DNA from: Dromiciops gliroides
Taxonomy: Eukaryota; Chordata; Mammalia; Microbiotheria; Microbiotheriidae
Reading direction: 5' to 3'
Length of the DNA stretch: 64,000 bases
Assembly: GCF_019393635.1 (NCBI RefSeq)
Contig: NC_057867.1
Location: 50,416,143-50,480,142 of the forward strand
Part shown: one piece after another, positions 31,081 to 42,345 of the stretch
Layout of the letters: every line of letters begins with the position of its first letter
Numbering within the stretch: the stretch's first letter is position 1
Position numbers and translations under genes: made by a program
The notes under the pieces: model-generated
The model's database searches: none
What the model saw: the letters and a program-made list of their open reading frames with translations, nothing else
Told to the model about the DNA's origin: nothing

Positions 31081-31939
31081 AGTTGGGATTTGAGAGGCTC
31101 TGAAAGGGTAGGTCAGAGTGTACCAAGGCCAACCTTTGCCTAGGGCTGCCTACGGCCAAAGCAACTGGAAGAAGTGCCCTTCCACAGATACAGATTGCAG
31201 CCCTTCTGTGTATTAGGAAACAGTCTTTGTGAGATGCTCTGGCCAGAAAAATTAATCCATCAGCCAATGGCCAACCTTTGGATGATGGGCCTCACCACAC
31301 TTAGGCTGGTCCTCTGGTAATAGATGGCACAGAAGCCTTTTCAGCTTGGGAAGCTTTTGCTCTGCTGAAATACACAGCCTTTGAGAGCCCAGAGTCCCTT
31401 CTATCTGATGATGAATCACCGAAGAAGGACTTTACTGGAGATTAGTTACCTAAGCTTGAAAAAAATGCCATCTAGGCAGTCTTCTTAAGCCAGCCTAATG
31501 TATAAACAATCCTCAGACTTCCTGAGTACAGTAATGATGGCCTGTTACTTTGCTCAGAAGTAAAAGGCTCCCTGTGATTGGCCCAGATGAGTGGCCTCAC
31601 CTCTGGAAATTCTCACCCATTTCCTATAGTGGCAGTTTCTCAAAATGCCATCATAACATTCATCAAAAAATTCAATTCATATAAAAAAACCATATTTACT
31701 CATTTAGTTTGCTCCCTAGCAAATTCTTCCCTGACTCATTTTAAGAGAAAATCAATTTGTTTTCTTTTCATAATCCATACTGCTTTTTTTTTCCTGCTTT
31801 GAAAAAGCAGCTGTGGCTGCCAGCAGCTGCCCCTCAGTAACCTTAAGAGTTTAAAGGGATACAGAGGATCACAGAAGATAAAAACAGCTTAATTGCATAA
31901 AATTAAAGTTTCTACACACACCAAACCAATGCAGTTAGA

Positions 31940-32640
31940 ATTAGAAAGGAAACAGGGAAAAACATTTACAAGTTTCTCTGACTAAATTTGGTCTCTTATC
32001 CAAGATATATAATAGATTCAAATTTACAAGAACAATGGTCATTCTCTGATAGAAAAATGGTCAAAGGATATGAATGGGAAGTTATCAAAGGAAGAAATCC
32101 AAGTTAGCAACCACCATATAAAAATGCTCCAAATCGCTAATAAACATTTATAACCAAATATGAGATTCCATCTCATACGCATCAGGTAGGCAAAGATGGC
32201 AACCAAAATTTAAAAAAGGAAAATTATAATTTCTGGAGGGGATAGGGTGAAAATAGGAACACTAATGCATTGTTAGTAGAGCTGTGAATTGGTCCAATCA
32301 ATCTAGAAAGATTTTTGGAACTAAGCCCCAAAAGTCACTAAAATATGTATACTCAGCTATACCACAACTTGGCCTATATCCCCAAAAGATCAAAGAAAAA
32401 TGAAAAGGACTCGTGTACAAAAATATTCATAGCAGCTCTTTTTGTAATGGTTAAGAAGTAGAGCTAAGGGGGTGGCCATCATTCAGAGAATGACTGAAAA
32501 AATTGTTACATAAAGGTGATAGAATATTATTTTTCACCATAAGAAATGATGAAAGGTACAGTTTCAGAGAAAGCTGGGAAGACTCATGTTAATTGTTGCA
32601 GAATTAAATGAGCAGAAGCAGAACAATTTATATAATAAAA
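31940..32640 (+). mobile_element. L1 ORF2 C-terminal/3' remnant (old)
   Basis: CAAGATATATAATAGATTCA, AGAAAAATGGTCAAAGGATA, TGCTCCAAATCGCTAATAAA, TTCATAGCAGCTCTTTTTGT, CCATAAGAAATGATGAAAGG in the order seen in L1 ORF2 ends. Many stops; not functional. Confidence 0.7.
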
Positions 32641-33073
32641 GGAATTATCTAAACTTTAATTTGATTTTTTCGATTAGCAATAATCTCTTTTCTCTCCCTC
32701 TCACCTCTATCCCCATTGAAAACAAGAAAGGCAAAACCAAAATCCTTGTAACAGATATGTATAGGAAGGCAAAACAAATTCCCACATTGACCATGTCCAA
32801 AAACCCTCTGTCTCATTCTGTACCCTGTGTCCCCCACCTCTCTGTCAAGAGATGGAAAGCATGCTTCATCACAAGCCCTTTGGGATTTCAGTTGTTCATT
32901 GAGCTGATCAGAGCTCTGAAGGTTTTCCAAATAATAACAAGAACACTGTAAAACAAGTGAATTTTGAAAAAATGTTTTTTTGTTGTTTTTCAACCTTATT
33001 TTCAATGAGGGATGGGGCTTGATATAGAGTTGTCCAAAACAAAAGAAAGGAAGGAGGATCATTGAAGCATTTT

Positions 33074-34000
33074 TTTAATGCACAGAAGAGACTTCTGGCC
33101 AAAATGGCTGCCTGATCACATGCCTACTGTAGGAAAAGAAAGGAAAAGAAACATTAAAATCACACCAGACTGAAATCCAGTGAGCACCTACAGTGACTTC
33201 TTCCACTTCAGAACTGTATAAAAAGGAAGCCAGAAGCCTACGGGCAATACAAAAGGAGGCTGCCAGCAAAAGCAACCCAGAAAGTGGAGACACGTGTACC
33301 CTGAAAAGCAGTGCTCCCTCCATGTCAGCAGGAGTGGACAGGGCCCATGAGAAAGCCCCAAAAGAGCTGAGAGCACACAGCGACAATCTTTAGAAGACCC
33401 CTAAAGTGGCAGCTCCCAAAGAAAGCCCAGCAGCACTCAGACTGGGATAACCCAGGGCTTGTCAGTCCCTAGCACCTTGTTCTGAGATGTCAGAGATGGC
33501 CCTGAGGAGCCACACCCTAAATATCAAATATCCAAATAGTTCAGCCCAGGGAGGTAGAGATCGGTGCAGGAATCAGATGATCTGAGGTGTGACCAAGGAG
33601 GGCTGAGGAAAGGGGTGGAACTTGCTATTTCTCATAATTGAGGTGTATGAGAAGAACAATATTTAAACATGGAGGAAGGAGTGAACCTCATTCTTACCGG
33701 AAATGGACAAAAGAGGGTTGAACACACAGACCATTGTGGGGTAGAACTACATCAAACTTAGCAAGGGAACAATTGGTGATAGGAAGCAGGGCTTGAGAGA
33801 GAGGATAATATGGGAGAGGAAATAGACACAAGCAAATAAACTTCTTGATCCTGAAGGAATATTTAAAAGGGAGAGGGAAGCAAAGAAAAGCAAGGAAAGG
33901 TAATCTAAGGGAGTACCCATCAATTGGGGAATGGATGAAGAAATTGTGGCATATGAATGTAATGGCACATTGGAGAGAGTGCTGGAAAGACTTAAGAAGT
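33074..34000 (+). mobile_element. Possible L1 remnants: 5'-end-like and 3'-end pieces
   Basis: 33084-33120 (TTCTGGCCAAAATGGCTGCC) looks like an L1 5' UTR start and 33120-33480 could be its continuation. 33905-33995 (CATCAATTGGGGAATGGATG) is a clear L1 3' piece. Confidence 0.4.
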
Positions 34001-34569
34001 CTGATCAAAGTATCAACCAACCAAGGCTCCAGGGGCCCTCTCCTGAAACATGTTATCCACCTGACACAGAAGGGACAGATTCAAGGTACAGAAAGAGACA
34101 GCTATTTCTGGCCAGGGACACTGGGTGAATTTGTTTTGTTTGACTCTGCTTCTTTATTATACGGGTTCCCCCCCCCCCCATTTTAATGAGGAAGGGGGTT
34201 GGCAATAGTGATACCAAAAAAGAAACATCTGAAACATTTTAAAAAAACGTACACAGAAAACAAAGGAAGTTCAGAAGGAAACACCAACAAACAGAACAAT
34301 TTTGAAAGTAATATACAATTCATCACTTTTTTTTTAAAGCAAGCAATATAAAATGAAGATTCAGAGTTTTGAATCTTATTGTGTTCTGCTGTGTACATGG
34401 AAATGTTCAAGGTTTTTTATTATTAAGTTCAGAGTAGAAAAAGAAAAACTGCACAGAAGAGAACAAAAGAAAACATAAGCAGTTTGAAAAGGACATGTTG
34501 AATTTATTTTGTACTTAAAAGGAAATGCAAGCTGTAATCAAGGTTATGTTAAAAACAAACAAACATCAG

Positions 34570-35240
34570 TTTGTCTGCCCTGCCTACCCAAATCCTACCT
34601 ACTATTTAAGACCCAGTTTAAGACCTACCTCTAAGAAGAAGCTTTCACTTAGTGTGGGTCTGACCGAACTAATCTCCCCTTCCTAAGTACTTTATTGGCT
34701 GGATCCTACAGTTGAGCACTTAACTGCCCTCTCCTTGTTTCAAAGTTATTGATTTTGTCTTCCCAATTCAATTTTCTCTTATAGTCATTTGCGTCTGGTT
34801 CTTTAATGTTAGTACCTTTCCTGGGATTATTTTCAATTTATTCTGTATATATCTTATCTATATGTTGCTGTTTGCATGTTGTCTGCCCCATGGTGAGCTA
34901 CTTAAGAGCAACTAGTTTTGTTGTATTTTTTTTTAAACTTTCTTTGTATCTCTTGGATTAGCACAGTAATTGGCACACAGGAGGTATTTAATAAATACTT
35001 GGTGACTTGTCCTTTTTCTCCTCTAAACTCCATTAGAATAGGGACCATGTGTTACATAAATCTGTACCTCGCCTACCTTTCCTAGTATAGTGTTCTTCAC
35101 CTGGTAGGAACTTAATAAACATTTGTTGCATTTATTTGTAAGGTTCTCCAGGGCAGGAAAGTTGTCACATTTCCTTTGTAGCCTCAACAGTACCTAGTAC
35201 AGCTAAAGGCACAGAGTAGGCCTTCAGTAAATGGTTGTTG
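34570..35240 (+). repeat. L2 3' ends in series
   Basis: TACTATTTAAGACCCAGTTT, CCTAAGTACTTTATTGG, TTAGCACAGTAATTGGCACA, TAATAAATACTTGGTGACTT, then further ends at 35100-35130 and 35200-35235. Confidence 0.6.
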
Positions 35241-35819
35241 ATTCACTGAACAATTTCACCTCTAAGCTTATCCACTGTGAAATGTTTCCTTGATGTTTAT
35301 CAGAACCATTAGTTTACATTAAAGAAGCCAGTATGTTGCTGCTAGCTATATTGATTAGGGTAAGGGGAGGTAAGAGATTAGCAAAGGGTAGTCTTGCCTC
35401 CCTCTTTTGGCTCCTGTTTACCTAAAGGCTGTGTGTACCAAGATTGGCTCAGACCTCTTTTGAGGTTCCAAAATATCCTCAACCTTCCTAGAAGATAGAT
35501 GCTGGCATTGAAGAAGCTGCCTTGGCCTTCTTTTCCTGAATTAAATTTTAAAAGAAATCTTACATGTGCAAACCATCTGGTAATAATTTTGCAAATTGCT
35601 CTCTTCCCCTCCCTCTGACAAACAATGGCATAGGAGCACTTCCTTTTTCCTCTTACATAGAGATGAACAGTAGACCTGAACTTAGATATTTGTATTCTAG
35701 CATACCATTTATTCATTTTGAGTTGAAAATATAAAGTATGGACTATGTGAATAAATATACAGGAAGACAATTGTGTCCTTTCATTGGTAGTCTGGAACCT
35801 GAGCTGATTAAAAAAAACT

Positions 35820-36104
35820 GCCAAGCACGGTGGCACATGTCCGCAATTCCTGCTACCAGGAGAGTCTTAGGCCATACTGGATCCCTTGAACTTAAGTTTT
35901 GAGCTGCAGTTACACCAAAGTTGATCAAGTGTCCAGCACCAGTATGGTAGACTTCCAGAAGAAGAGGGCCTCTAGGTTGCCTAAGGAGGGGCAATCCAAC
36001 CCAGGTTAGAAAAAGAGAGCAGGTTAAAGCATCTATGCTGATCAGTATTGGGATATTGGTGGCCACTACATTTCCAGCCTGGGCAAGATGGGGAGAGATC
36101 CAGT
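35820..36104 (+). pseudogene. RN7SL pseudogene: 7SL (SRP) RNA retropseudogene, near full length
   Basis: About 285 bases that follow the mammalian 7SL RNA order from end to end: the 5' Alu domain (GCCAAGCACGGTGGCACATG, then CCTGCTACCAGGAGAGTCTT), the S domain with GGTTGCCTAAGGAGGGG, CAACCCAGGTTAG, GAGCAGGT and GTGCTGATCAGTATTGGGAT, and the 3' part CCAGCCTGGGCAAGATGGGG. An A-rich stretch (AAAAAAAACC and CA repeats) follows the 3' end, as expected for a LINE-mobilised copy. Substitutions are spread through stems and the internal pol III boxes, so it is probably not transcribed as SRP RNA. It lies in MOSPD1 intron 1, antisense to the gene. I see no clear target duplication. Confidence 0.85.
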
Positions 36105-36607
36105 AAAAAAAACCACACACACACACTTTTAAATTAATACAATAGTGGCTATTTTTATTTAGGGAGAAGTGGCATAATTTTTTTTGAAGGGAAAGAGTCT
36201 TTTGTGTTTGTTTTCTTTTTTTTTTAAACTGAGGTGGTCCAGTCTAAAAACTTTGAGAACCATTATTACTCAAGCATTTCCATAGCTACAGTATACAAAC
36301 TACCATCTGCTTCCATCCCCAACTGTTCACCCTGATTATCATGAATAGTTTAATCACTTTCAAGGTTAGATTGCCTTATCTAGGGGCAGAAAATATTTCT
36401 TCCAACAGTATGTGTTTTTTTTTGTCTAGTAGTTCCATTATCGAACAGTTAAAGGGAATAAGCTCCTCTACTCCTGCCATATTACTATTACCGCCCCCCC
36501 ACAAACACACACACACATGCACACACACTTTGTCCTCTTTCCAAAATGCAAGTCCCCATAGCTTTGGATTTCTATTATTGTAGGAATTACAGGGAATCAA
36601 TCACAAG

Positions 36608-36815
36608 GGGAAGGTGGCCTGGTGCGGTGAATAAGAGGGCTGGCTTTGGAGTCAGAGGTCCTGGGGTCAAATCCCAGCCCTGCTACTTCCTACCTGTGTG
36701 ACCTTGAGTAAGTCACTACCTCTTTCTGGGGATCAATTTCTTCCTCTATAAAATGAGAGGGCTGGACTAGATGGCCTCAGAGGCCTCTTACATTTCTAAC
36801 GCTATGAGTCTATGA
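36608..36815 (+). repeat. MIR/CORE-SINE
   Basis: AAGAGGGCTGGCTTTGGAGT, GTCAAATCCCAGC, TGTGTGACCTTGAGTAAGTC, AAAATGAGAGGGCTGGACTA. Intact A and B boxes by eye. Confidence 0.75.
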
Positions 36816-37100
36816 ATTCCTTTGTTACAAAGACTAAGATTGTTGGTGTGTTTATAAATGTGTTGTATTGCTCTGGGTGCCATCATCACTTCCTCAAGTA
36901 ATAAATAATACACTCATTCCTATAACTCTATGCTAGATAATAACATTTTTATACCATTAGAGAGTATTGGTCATCTATCAGCTATTCAATCAAAGTTTAG
37001 TACTGCCTAATTACATATAGGGAGACTGAATCATATTCAAAATGTAAAGGATGAGTAACATACATTTTAAAATAAAAAAAGAATTCTCCTATAACATGAT

Positions 37101-37200
37101 ACTTTTTTTTTCTTGCCCAGGGTCAAAGGCTGGATTTGAACTCAGGTCTTCCTGACTCTAGGGCCAGTGCTCTATCCACTGTGACACCTAGCTGTCCCCC
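37101..37200 (-). repeat. WSINE1-type SINE, truncated core
   Basis: T-run, CTTGCCCAGGGTCAAAGGCT to CACCTAGCTGTCCCC; the stretch with GTCACACAGCTAGTAAG is deleted. Confidence 0.85.
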
Positions 37201-37229
37201 CAACACTGTATTTTTAAAAACACATGGCT

Positions 37230-37387
37230 GGGGCAGCTAGGTGGCACAGTGGATAGAGCCCCGGCCATGGATTCAGGAGGACCCTAGTTCAAATCTGGCC
37301 TCAGACACTTAACACTTACTAGCTGTGTGACCCTGGGCAAGTCACTTAACCGCAATTGCCTCACCAAAAAAAAAAAAAACAATTAAA
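37230..37387 (+). repeat. WSINE1-type SINE
   Basis: Complete; AAACACATGGCT before and AAACCACATGGCT after the A tail. An L3-like piece follows at 37510-37640. Confidence 0.93.
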
Positions 37388-38055
37388 AAAAACCACATGG
37401 CTTATTTTTTATTAATTCCCAGGTTTGGTTGTAACCCTCCAGTTTATCCTTAATATCTGCAACAGTATGAAAAATTTAAAACACAGAGCACCTTCAGGAA
37501 GGAGTAGACAATGTCATCAATCAAGCAATCAGCAAGCATTTATTAAACACCTACTGTGTGCTAGGCACTGTGCTACATGCTGGGGATGAAAAGACAAAAA
37601 TGAGATAGACCCTGCCCTCAGGGAGCTTACAATCCAAACTTCAAGGATCTGTGCGTTGCCAATTGTGAGCTCTGCCACTGGCAGACAGCAAGCCCTCCAT
37701 GAATAGCCCTCCATGAATCGGCAGGCAGTCTTTATGAGCTGCTTTTGGCCCAACTTCATCACTGTGGGGCCAACCTTTTGGGAAGCCTTTCTGAACTTAT
37801 CACGGCTCGTCCTCAGATGACAGACACACAGTCTGTCACCAGGCCTGTGTCTGAAAAGCTTCAGCTTAGTACAACTCACCAGAGCTCACATGTGCACTCC
37901 TAACAGCCTCAGCAAACCAAGCGGCACCTCCAGACCTAGGAGGACTTGAGTGGAAGGAAAATGTTGCAACTTTAAAAAGTTTCCAAATCACTGTTCTAAA
38001 CTTCACTCCCTAGAAAGTACGATGTAGCAATTAGCTAGGTAGCTACTGTTCCACG

Positions 38056-38240
38056 GAGGAGGCAGTGACTTACAGGACGAACTGTGCTGCCTCAAATCAG
38101 AGGCCTCAGGATTGAGACTCACTATCTGCATGACTTTGGGCAAGTCACTTCCCCTCTCTAGCACTCAGTTTTCTCAGCTGTAAAATGTGAGAGGTTGGAC
38201 TAGGTGGCTTATGAGGTTCCTCCCAACTGTAAATATCTCC
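38056..38240 (+). repeat. MIR/CORE-SINE
   Basis: CATGACTTTGGGCAAGTCAC, CTCAGTTTTCTCAGCTGTAA, GGTTGGACTAGGTGGCTTAT. Confidence 0.65.
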
Positions 38241-38775
38241 ATCCTTGGTTATGTTTATAAGCCCTGTCCAGCCCAAATACTTCTAAAACTCATTCATAGA
38301 TTGCAAATATATCATTATCTGTCAAGTGCTAATAACCACTTTTCCCACTTAATTCGGGACCAGGTTGGATTGAAACAGACCCTGCACCATGTTGACAAGC
38401 TCTGTTCTGTTAAAATGTCAAGTTTTTATTAATGGGGTATAAGTGAGGCTATCTTCAATGCTACCAGGTGGATGTTTTGAAAAGGGAAATGGTATAAATA
38501 ATCCAGAAAGAAACAGGACGGTTATAAAAGACCTTTGGTCTGTTTTCTAGCAATTGCCCCTAAATCAGCTCTTATACGGAATGGGGTATGCATACCTAGT
38601 TACTGAGGGGACCATCTGCCTTCTATAAAACAAACAAAATCATCACTGACTCATTTCTGCATCCTAATAGGTTACTAAGTAATCCTGAAAGACACAATTG
38701 AGCTTCTGTTTTTCCCTTCTTCTCATTTAAACCAATCATAACCACATGCAAGTTGCTGGCATGTCTCCATTTGAT

Positions 38776-38997
38776 GGGCAGTTAGGTGGCACCGCGGATA
38801 GAATGCTGGGATGGCACTCACCTTCCAGAGTTCAAATCTGGCCTCAGACACTCACTAGTTGTGGCAAGTCACTTCACCCTGTTTGCCTCAGTTGCTCATC
38901 TGTCAAATGAGCTGGAGAAGGAAAAGGCAAACAGTATCTTTGCCAAGAAAACCCCAATGGGGTCACGAAGAGTCTAACTTGACTGAAAACAACAACT
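38776..38997 (+). repeat. MAR1-type SINE
   Basis: GGGCAGTTAGGTGGCACCGC head, CAAATGAGCTGGAGAAGGAA, then the RTE-like tail GGGGTCACGAAGAGTCTAAC and GACTGAAAACAACAAC. Confidence 0.85.
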
Positions 38998-39069
38998 CCA
39001 CTTGATATGTACAATAAGAGATGGGTTAAATCCCTTAACGGAGAGGTAGGCTGGTAGTTTGGAAATAGC

Positions 39070-39975
39070 ACCAGCTCCCTTCACAACTCAGCCTAAGTGC
39101 TTTTAAGTCCTCTAGCTGTTTCATGTTCTACCCACCCCACCCTTGAAATAACTTTGTATCTTCTGATCTCTGGACATGTGGTTGGAGGTTCAGTTCAGCT
39201 TAAGCTCCTAGTAGACAGGCAATGTTGTTGTTGTTTTGTCTTTGTATCTCCAAACCTGAAACATAGTAGGCCCCTAATAAATATCCCTCAGACTATGTGA
39301 TCCAGAGCTGGAAGGGATCTCAGAAAAGCTGTCTAGTCCAACTCCACATTTTACAAAGGAAGTGAAGTGACTTGCCCAAGGTCACACAGTTTAATAGCAG
39401 AGTGGAGATTTGAACTCAGGTCCTCTAACTCTAGAGCTGTTTAAATGAAGAGACCTGTACAGTAATGCCTACAATAGTTTGTGTGTCACTTAACCCCGAA
39501 GAACCTCAGTTTCCTTACATAAGATGGAAGTAATACTTACTCCACCTACCTCACAGGGTTATTGTGGGGGATGAATTTTGTAAACCTTCAAAGTGCTTCA
39601 GAAATGAGTGATTACTAATCTAGCAACAGTTTTTCAGCTTGAGAGAAGGAATTCCAAGTGCAGGACGTTTCTGTGGGCATGGCAAAACGACCAACATTTC
39701 AAAGCTTTAACCCCCTTTCTCGTCCTGGAGTCAAGGGGTCACTGGTTTCTTTCCCTTCACTGCCCCCCTCCCCAACCCCACACTTAGCCCTGGAGGAACT
39801 GACGTTCACTGCCCCAGAAAAGTAGTGACATGGAGTGGAAAGAGTACTGGAACTCCGCCATTTACTACTTTGTGTGATTTTGGCCAAGTCACTTAGCCTG
39901 CCCATTCCTCAGTCTCTTCCTCTGTAAAGTGACCAGGGCACAGGACAAGATGTTCTCCACCTACTATCCTACGAA
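39070..39975. repeat. L2 end and MIR remnants before the CpG island
   Basis: L2 3' end 39070-39300 (plus). MIR 39300-39440 (minus; CAGAGCTGGAAGGGATCTCA). MIR-like 39480-39620 and 39825-39975 (plus). Confidence 0.55.
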
Positions 39976-40852
39976 AAGTGGTTTCACAGCAGGGCGCCCA
40001 CAGCCACATTGGCCAAGGGCAGAAACCCTCCAGGCCTCGGTTAGGGTGTCCGGGTAAACATGCCCCGGGCCCACTTCAAACCAGTGTCCCTACCCTGGTT
40101 CCACATGGGCAGATCACGTGAGCTTGTTTACAGCTGTGCACAGCTCAAGTGCTGCCCCAGAGGTCCCGGGAGGTGGAGGGGGTCCACGCCTTTCCCCCCC
40201 TCCCCCGCCCCCAGCATCCGATTATCTTTGGGGGCTCATGGACTCTCCCCTACCCTTCTCTGACACTTCCCTCCCAGCCCAGGCTCCGGACTGAAGGATT
40301 TCCCACCCATCCCCGCCCCCACAGTCTTGTCCCTTAGAGCCAAGGCTGCTACCCATGCCAGGCGCAGTGGGAGGGAGAAGAGGATGAGCAAGAGGAAGCG
40401 CCCAGATGGGGGCCACTGGGGGCGAGTGCCCCTTCCCTTCTTCCTCCCTCCCTCCCTCCCCTCGATGCCACGCGAGCCACTGACTTCTGAGGCAGCACCG
40501 CCCGCCCCGAGCTCTCTCGGACCGCCCGCAGGCCGTCGAAGCACCCAGTCCCCTTCCCCTCAACTCAGCCCGGGCACACTGACCGACAACCAGAGCCCCC
40601 TCCACGGGGGTGGGGGTGGGGGTGGGGGTCTGCCCAGAGGGAGCGGGGCTTCGCGCTTGCGCGGACGGACACACAGAGCCGGTACAGCGCGAGCCGACGT
40701 GGAGTTGGGGGGGGGGGGGCGTCCTGACGGGGAGGGGGGCTGCTGTGTGTGGTTGTTGTTGTGGTCGGGGGGAAGGGAGGGGGAGCTCGAGACCCCACCC
40801 CCACCCCCTCCTCGCCGGAGGAAGTGGGCGCCGGGAAGGCGGCGACTCTCAC

Positions 40853-41010
40853 CTCGGACAGCAGCGGCTCCTCGGGCTCGGTCCCTCCCCCTCCTTGAGC
40901 GACGGCAGCGGCAGAGGCGACAACTGACAGGGCTCCCGGTCCTTTGTCACCCGAGCGGGGGGGGCTGCACTGGCTGCTGGGAAAGCGGAGGACTCGGTGG
41001 CTCCCTCGCC
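40853..41010 (-). other. MOSPD1: MOSPD1 exon 1, non-coding, in CpG island (5' end approximate)
   Basis: On the minus strand a consensus donor, GAG followed by GTGAGAG, lies at 40853/40852 inside the only large CpG-rich block of the window, about 15 kb upstream of the first coding exon. The exon is GC-rich and has no ATG between about 41020 and 40853. Joining it to exon 2 is inferred from position and splice signals, not from a transcript. The transcription start is not fixed by the sequence; about 40950-41010 fits the GC boxes further upstream. Confidence 0.7.
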
Positions 41011-41049
41011 TTGGGCGGAGCTACTTACTCCCGGAGCAGGCCAAGAGGG

Positions 41050-41090
41050 GAGGTGGCGGGGGCGGGGGGCGGGGCGGGGGCGGGGCCTCG
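41050..41090 (-). promoter_or_regulatory. GC-box cluster upstream of MOSPD1 exon 1
   Basis: Overlapping GGGGCGGGG-type boxes at 41058-41087, typical Sp1/KLF sites, lying 40-100 bp upstream of the likely start region on the minus strand. No TATA box is seen at a fitting distance. Confidence 0.6.
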
Positions 41091-41224
41091 CCTGCCCACC
41101 TGGCTTCCGACCTTCCAGCCTGCTGCCTTCCAGCCACCTCCCTTCTGTCACTACCCCCTCCCCCAGACCCCGGGGAGGGCTCTGGCCCCTCCCCCGCAGC
41201 TGTCCCCCAGTTGAGGCCTCCCAG

Positions 41225-41500
41225 GCCAGAGAGCATAGCTGTAGAACTCGGAAGCACCTTAGAAGTCATCTAGCCCAACTCCCTCATTTCACTTTTGAGG
41301 AAACTGAGGCCCAGAGAGAAGTAGCAAGACCATAGCATCAGAGATCTAGAACTGAAAAGAACTTTAGACATCATCTTAGCCCAATTCCCTCATTTTACAG
41401 ATGAGGAAACTGAGGCCCAGAGAGGAGAAGAGACTGGCCCAAGGTCACACAGGTAAGTGGCAGAGCCAGGACTGTAACACAAAGTCTGTCTAGTCCTCAA
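41225..41500 (-). repeat. Two MIR-type units in tandem
   Basis: TTTGAGGAAACTGAGGCCCA at 41293 and GATGAGGAAACTGAGGCCCA at 41400, each preceded by a CTAG/CTTAGCCCAA-type sequence. Marks the distal edge of the CpG island. Confidence 0.65.
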
Positions 41501-41719
41501 TCCGCACTCATCTCCTCTTGACTCACGGTCCTCTTGACCTAGTCTAGTGTTGTTTTTGCAAAAGCTAACTGGGCCAGCAGAATTGCAATTGTAAGGTCTG
41601 TCCTTCCTCTGCAGGTTTAATCTGTTTATGGTATAATTCTCTGTTGGTATCCTCTGTGCGAGCACCTTAGGGTAGAAAATACTCCTTTGGGGAAGACTAA
41701 CTAAATGTCTTAAGTACTT

Positions 41720-42345
41720 CAGGCTAATTCAATCAGCCAACAAGTACTTATTAGGTGCCTACTATGTGCTAGATGGAAGCAGCTGGCATGACTCAAGTGG
41801 ATAAAGCTGAGTTCAAATCCACCCTCAGACACTTATTATAGGCTATGTGACCCTGGGCAAGTCACTTAACCTTTGTTTGCCTTAGTCCACTGGAGAAGGA
41901 AATGGCAAACCATTTCAGTATCTTGGCCAAGAAAATCCCATGGACAGTATGGTCCGTGGGGGTCACAAAGAGTCAGACACAACTGAACAACAATGTGCCA
42001 GACACACCCTGGGCCATACGAAGACAAAGCAAGACAAGCCCTGCCTTCAAGGAGTTTGTTTTATTGGGGGTAGTATCTACATGGTCACAGATAAACAAAT
42101 ATGAAATATATACAAAATGAGGACAGAGCCGATGGTATGTAGAGCCCTCCAACCAATTGACACTTCTCCCTCAAAGCCATTACTTCATACTTACTTGGTA
42201 TATGTTTTATATTTCCATATTTCCATCCTCTTCCCCCTAGAATGTAACCTGCTTGAAGGTAGGGACTCTCATTTTGTCTTTGTACCTACCCCTCAGCACC
42301 AGGCAATACAGTACATGCTTCATAAATGCTTGTTGAATTGAAGGA
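41720..42345 (+). repeat. L3-like repeat split by a MAR1-type SINE, then an L2 end
   Basis: Host pieces 41722-41770 and 41993-42070. MAR1 at 41771-41992 ends AGTCAGACACAACTGAACAA. L2 end at 42140-42340 with GAATGTAACCTGCTTGAAGG and ATAAATGCTTGTTGAATTGA. Confidence 0.7.

Larger units (their letters stand above)
25961..40852 (-). other. MOSPD1 intron 1 (about 14.9 kb)
   Basis: Holds SINEs, an L3-like unit, L1 pieces, L2 ends and the 7SL copy. Stretches with nothing recognised: 27300-28030, 28640-29130, 29710-30260, 31450-31930, 32640-33070, 34180-34560, 35240-35800, 36110-36600, 36820-37100, 38240-38770, 39440-40160. Confidence 0.7.
40160..41190. promoter_or_regulatory. CpG island at the MOSPD1 5' end
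   Basis: The only long CG-dinucleotide-dense and GC-rich block in the window; the flanks are CpG-poor and AT-richer. It includes exon 1, several CpG-rich G-runs and short tandem GGGGGT units at 40610-40630. It is free of interspersed repeats, as expected for a housekeeping-type promoter. A long open frame on the plus strand (40327-41214) is a by-product of GC richness. Confidence 0.85.

Noticed and set aside
30656-31267. 203-codon open frame, minus strand
   Set aside because: Its central part is the translation of a WSINE1-type SINE (QLGLSDLPKVTQLVSVKCL) and the flanks are L3-like repeat.
40327-41214. 295-codon open frame on the plus strand in the CpG island
   Set aside because: Low-complexity Gly/Pro/Arg-rich translation produced by GC richness, no recognised domain, and antisense frames are equally open.
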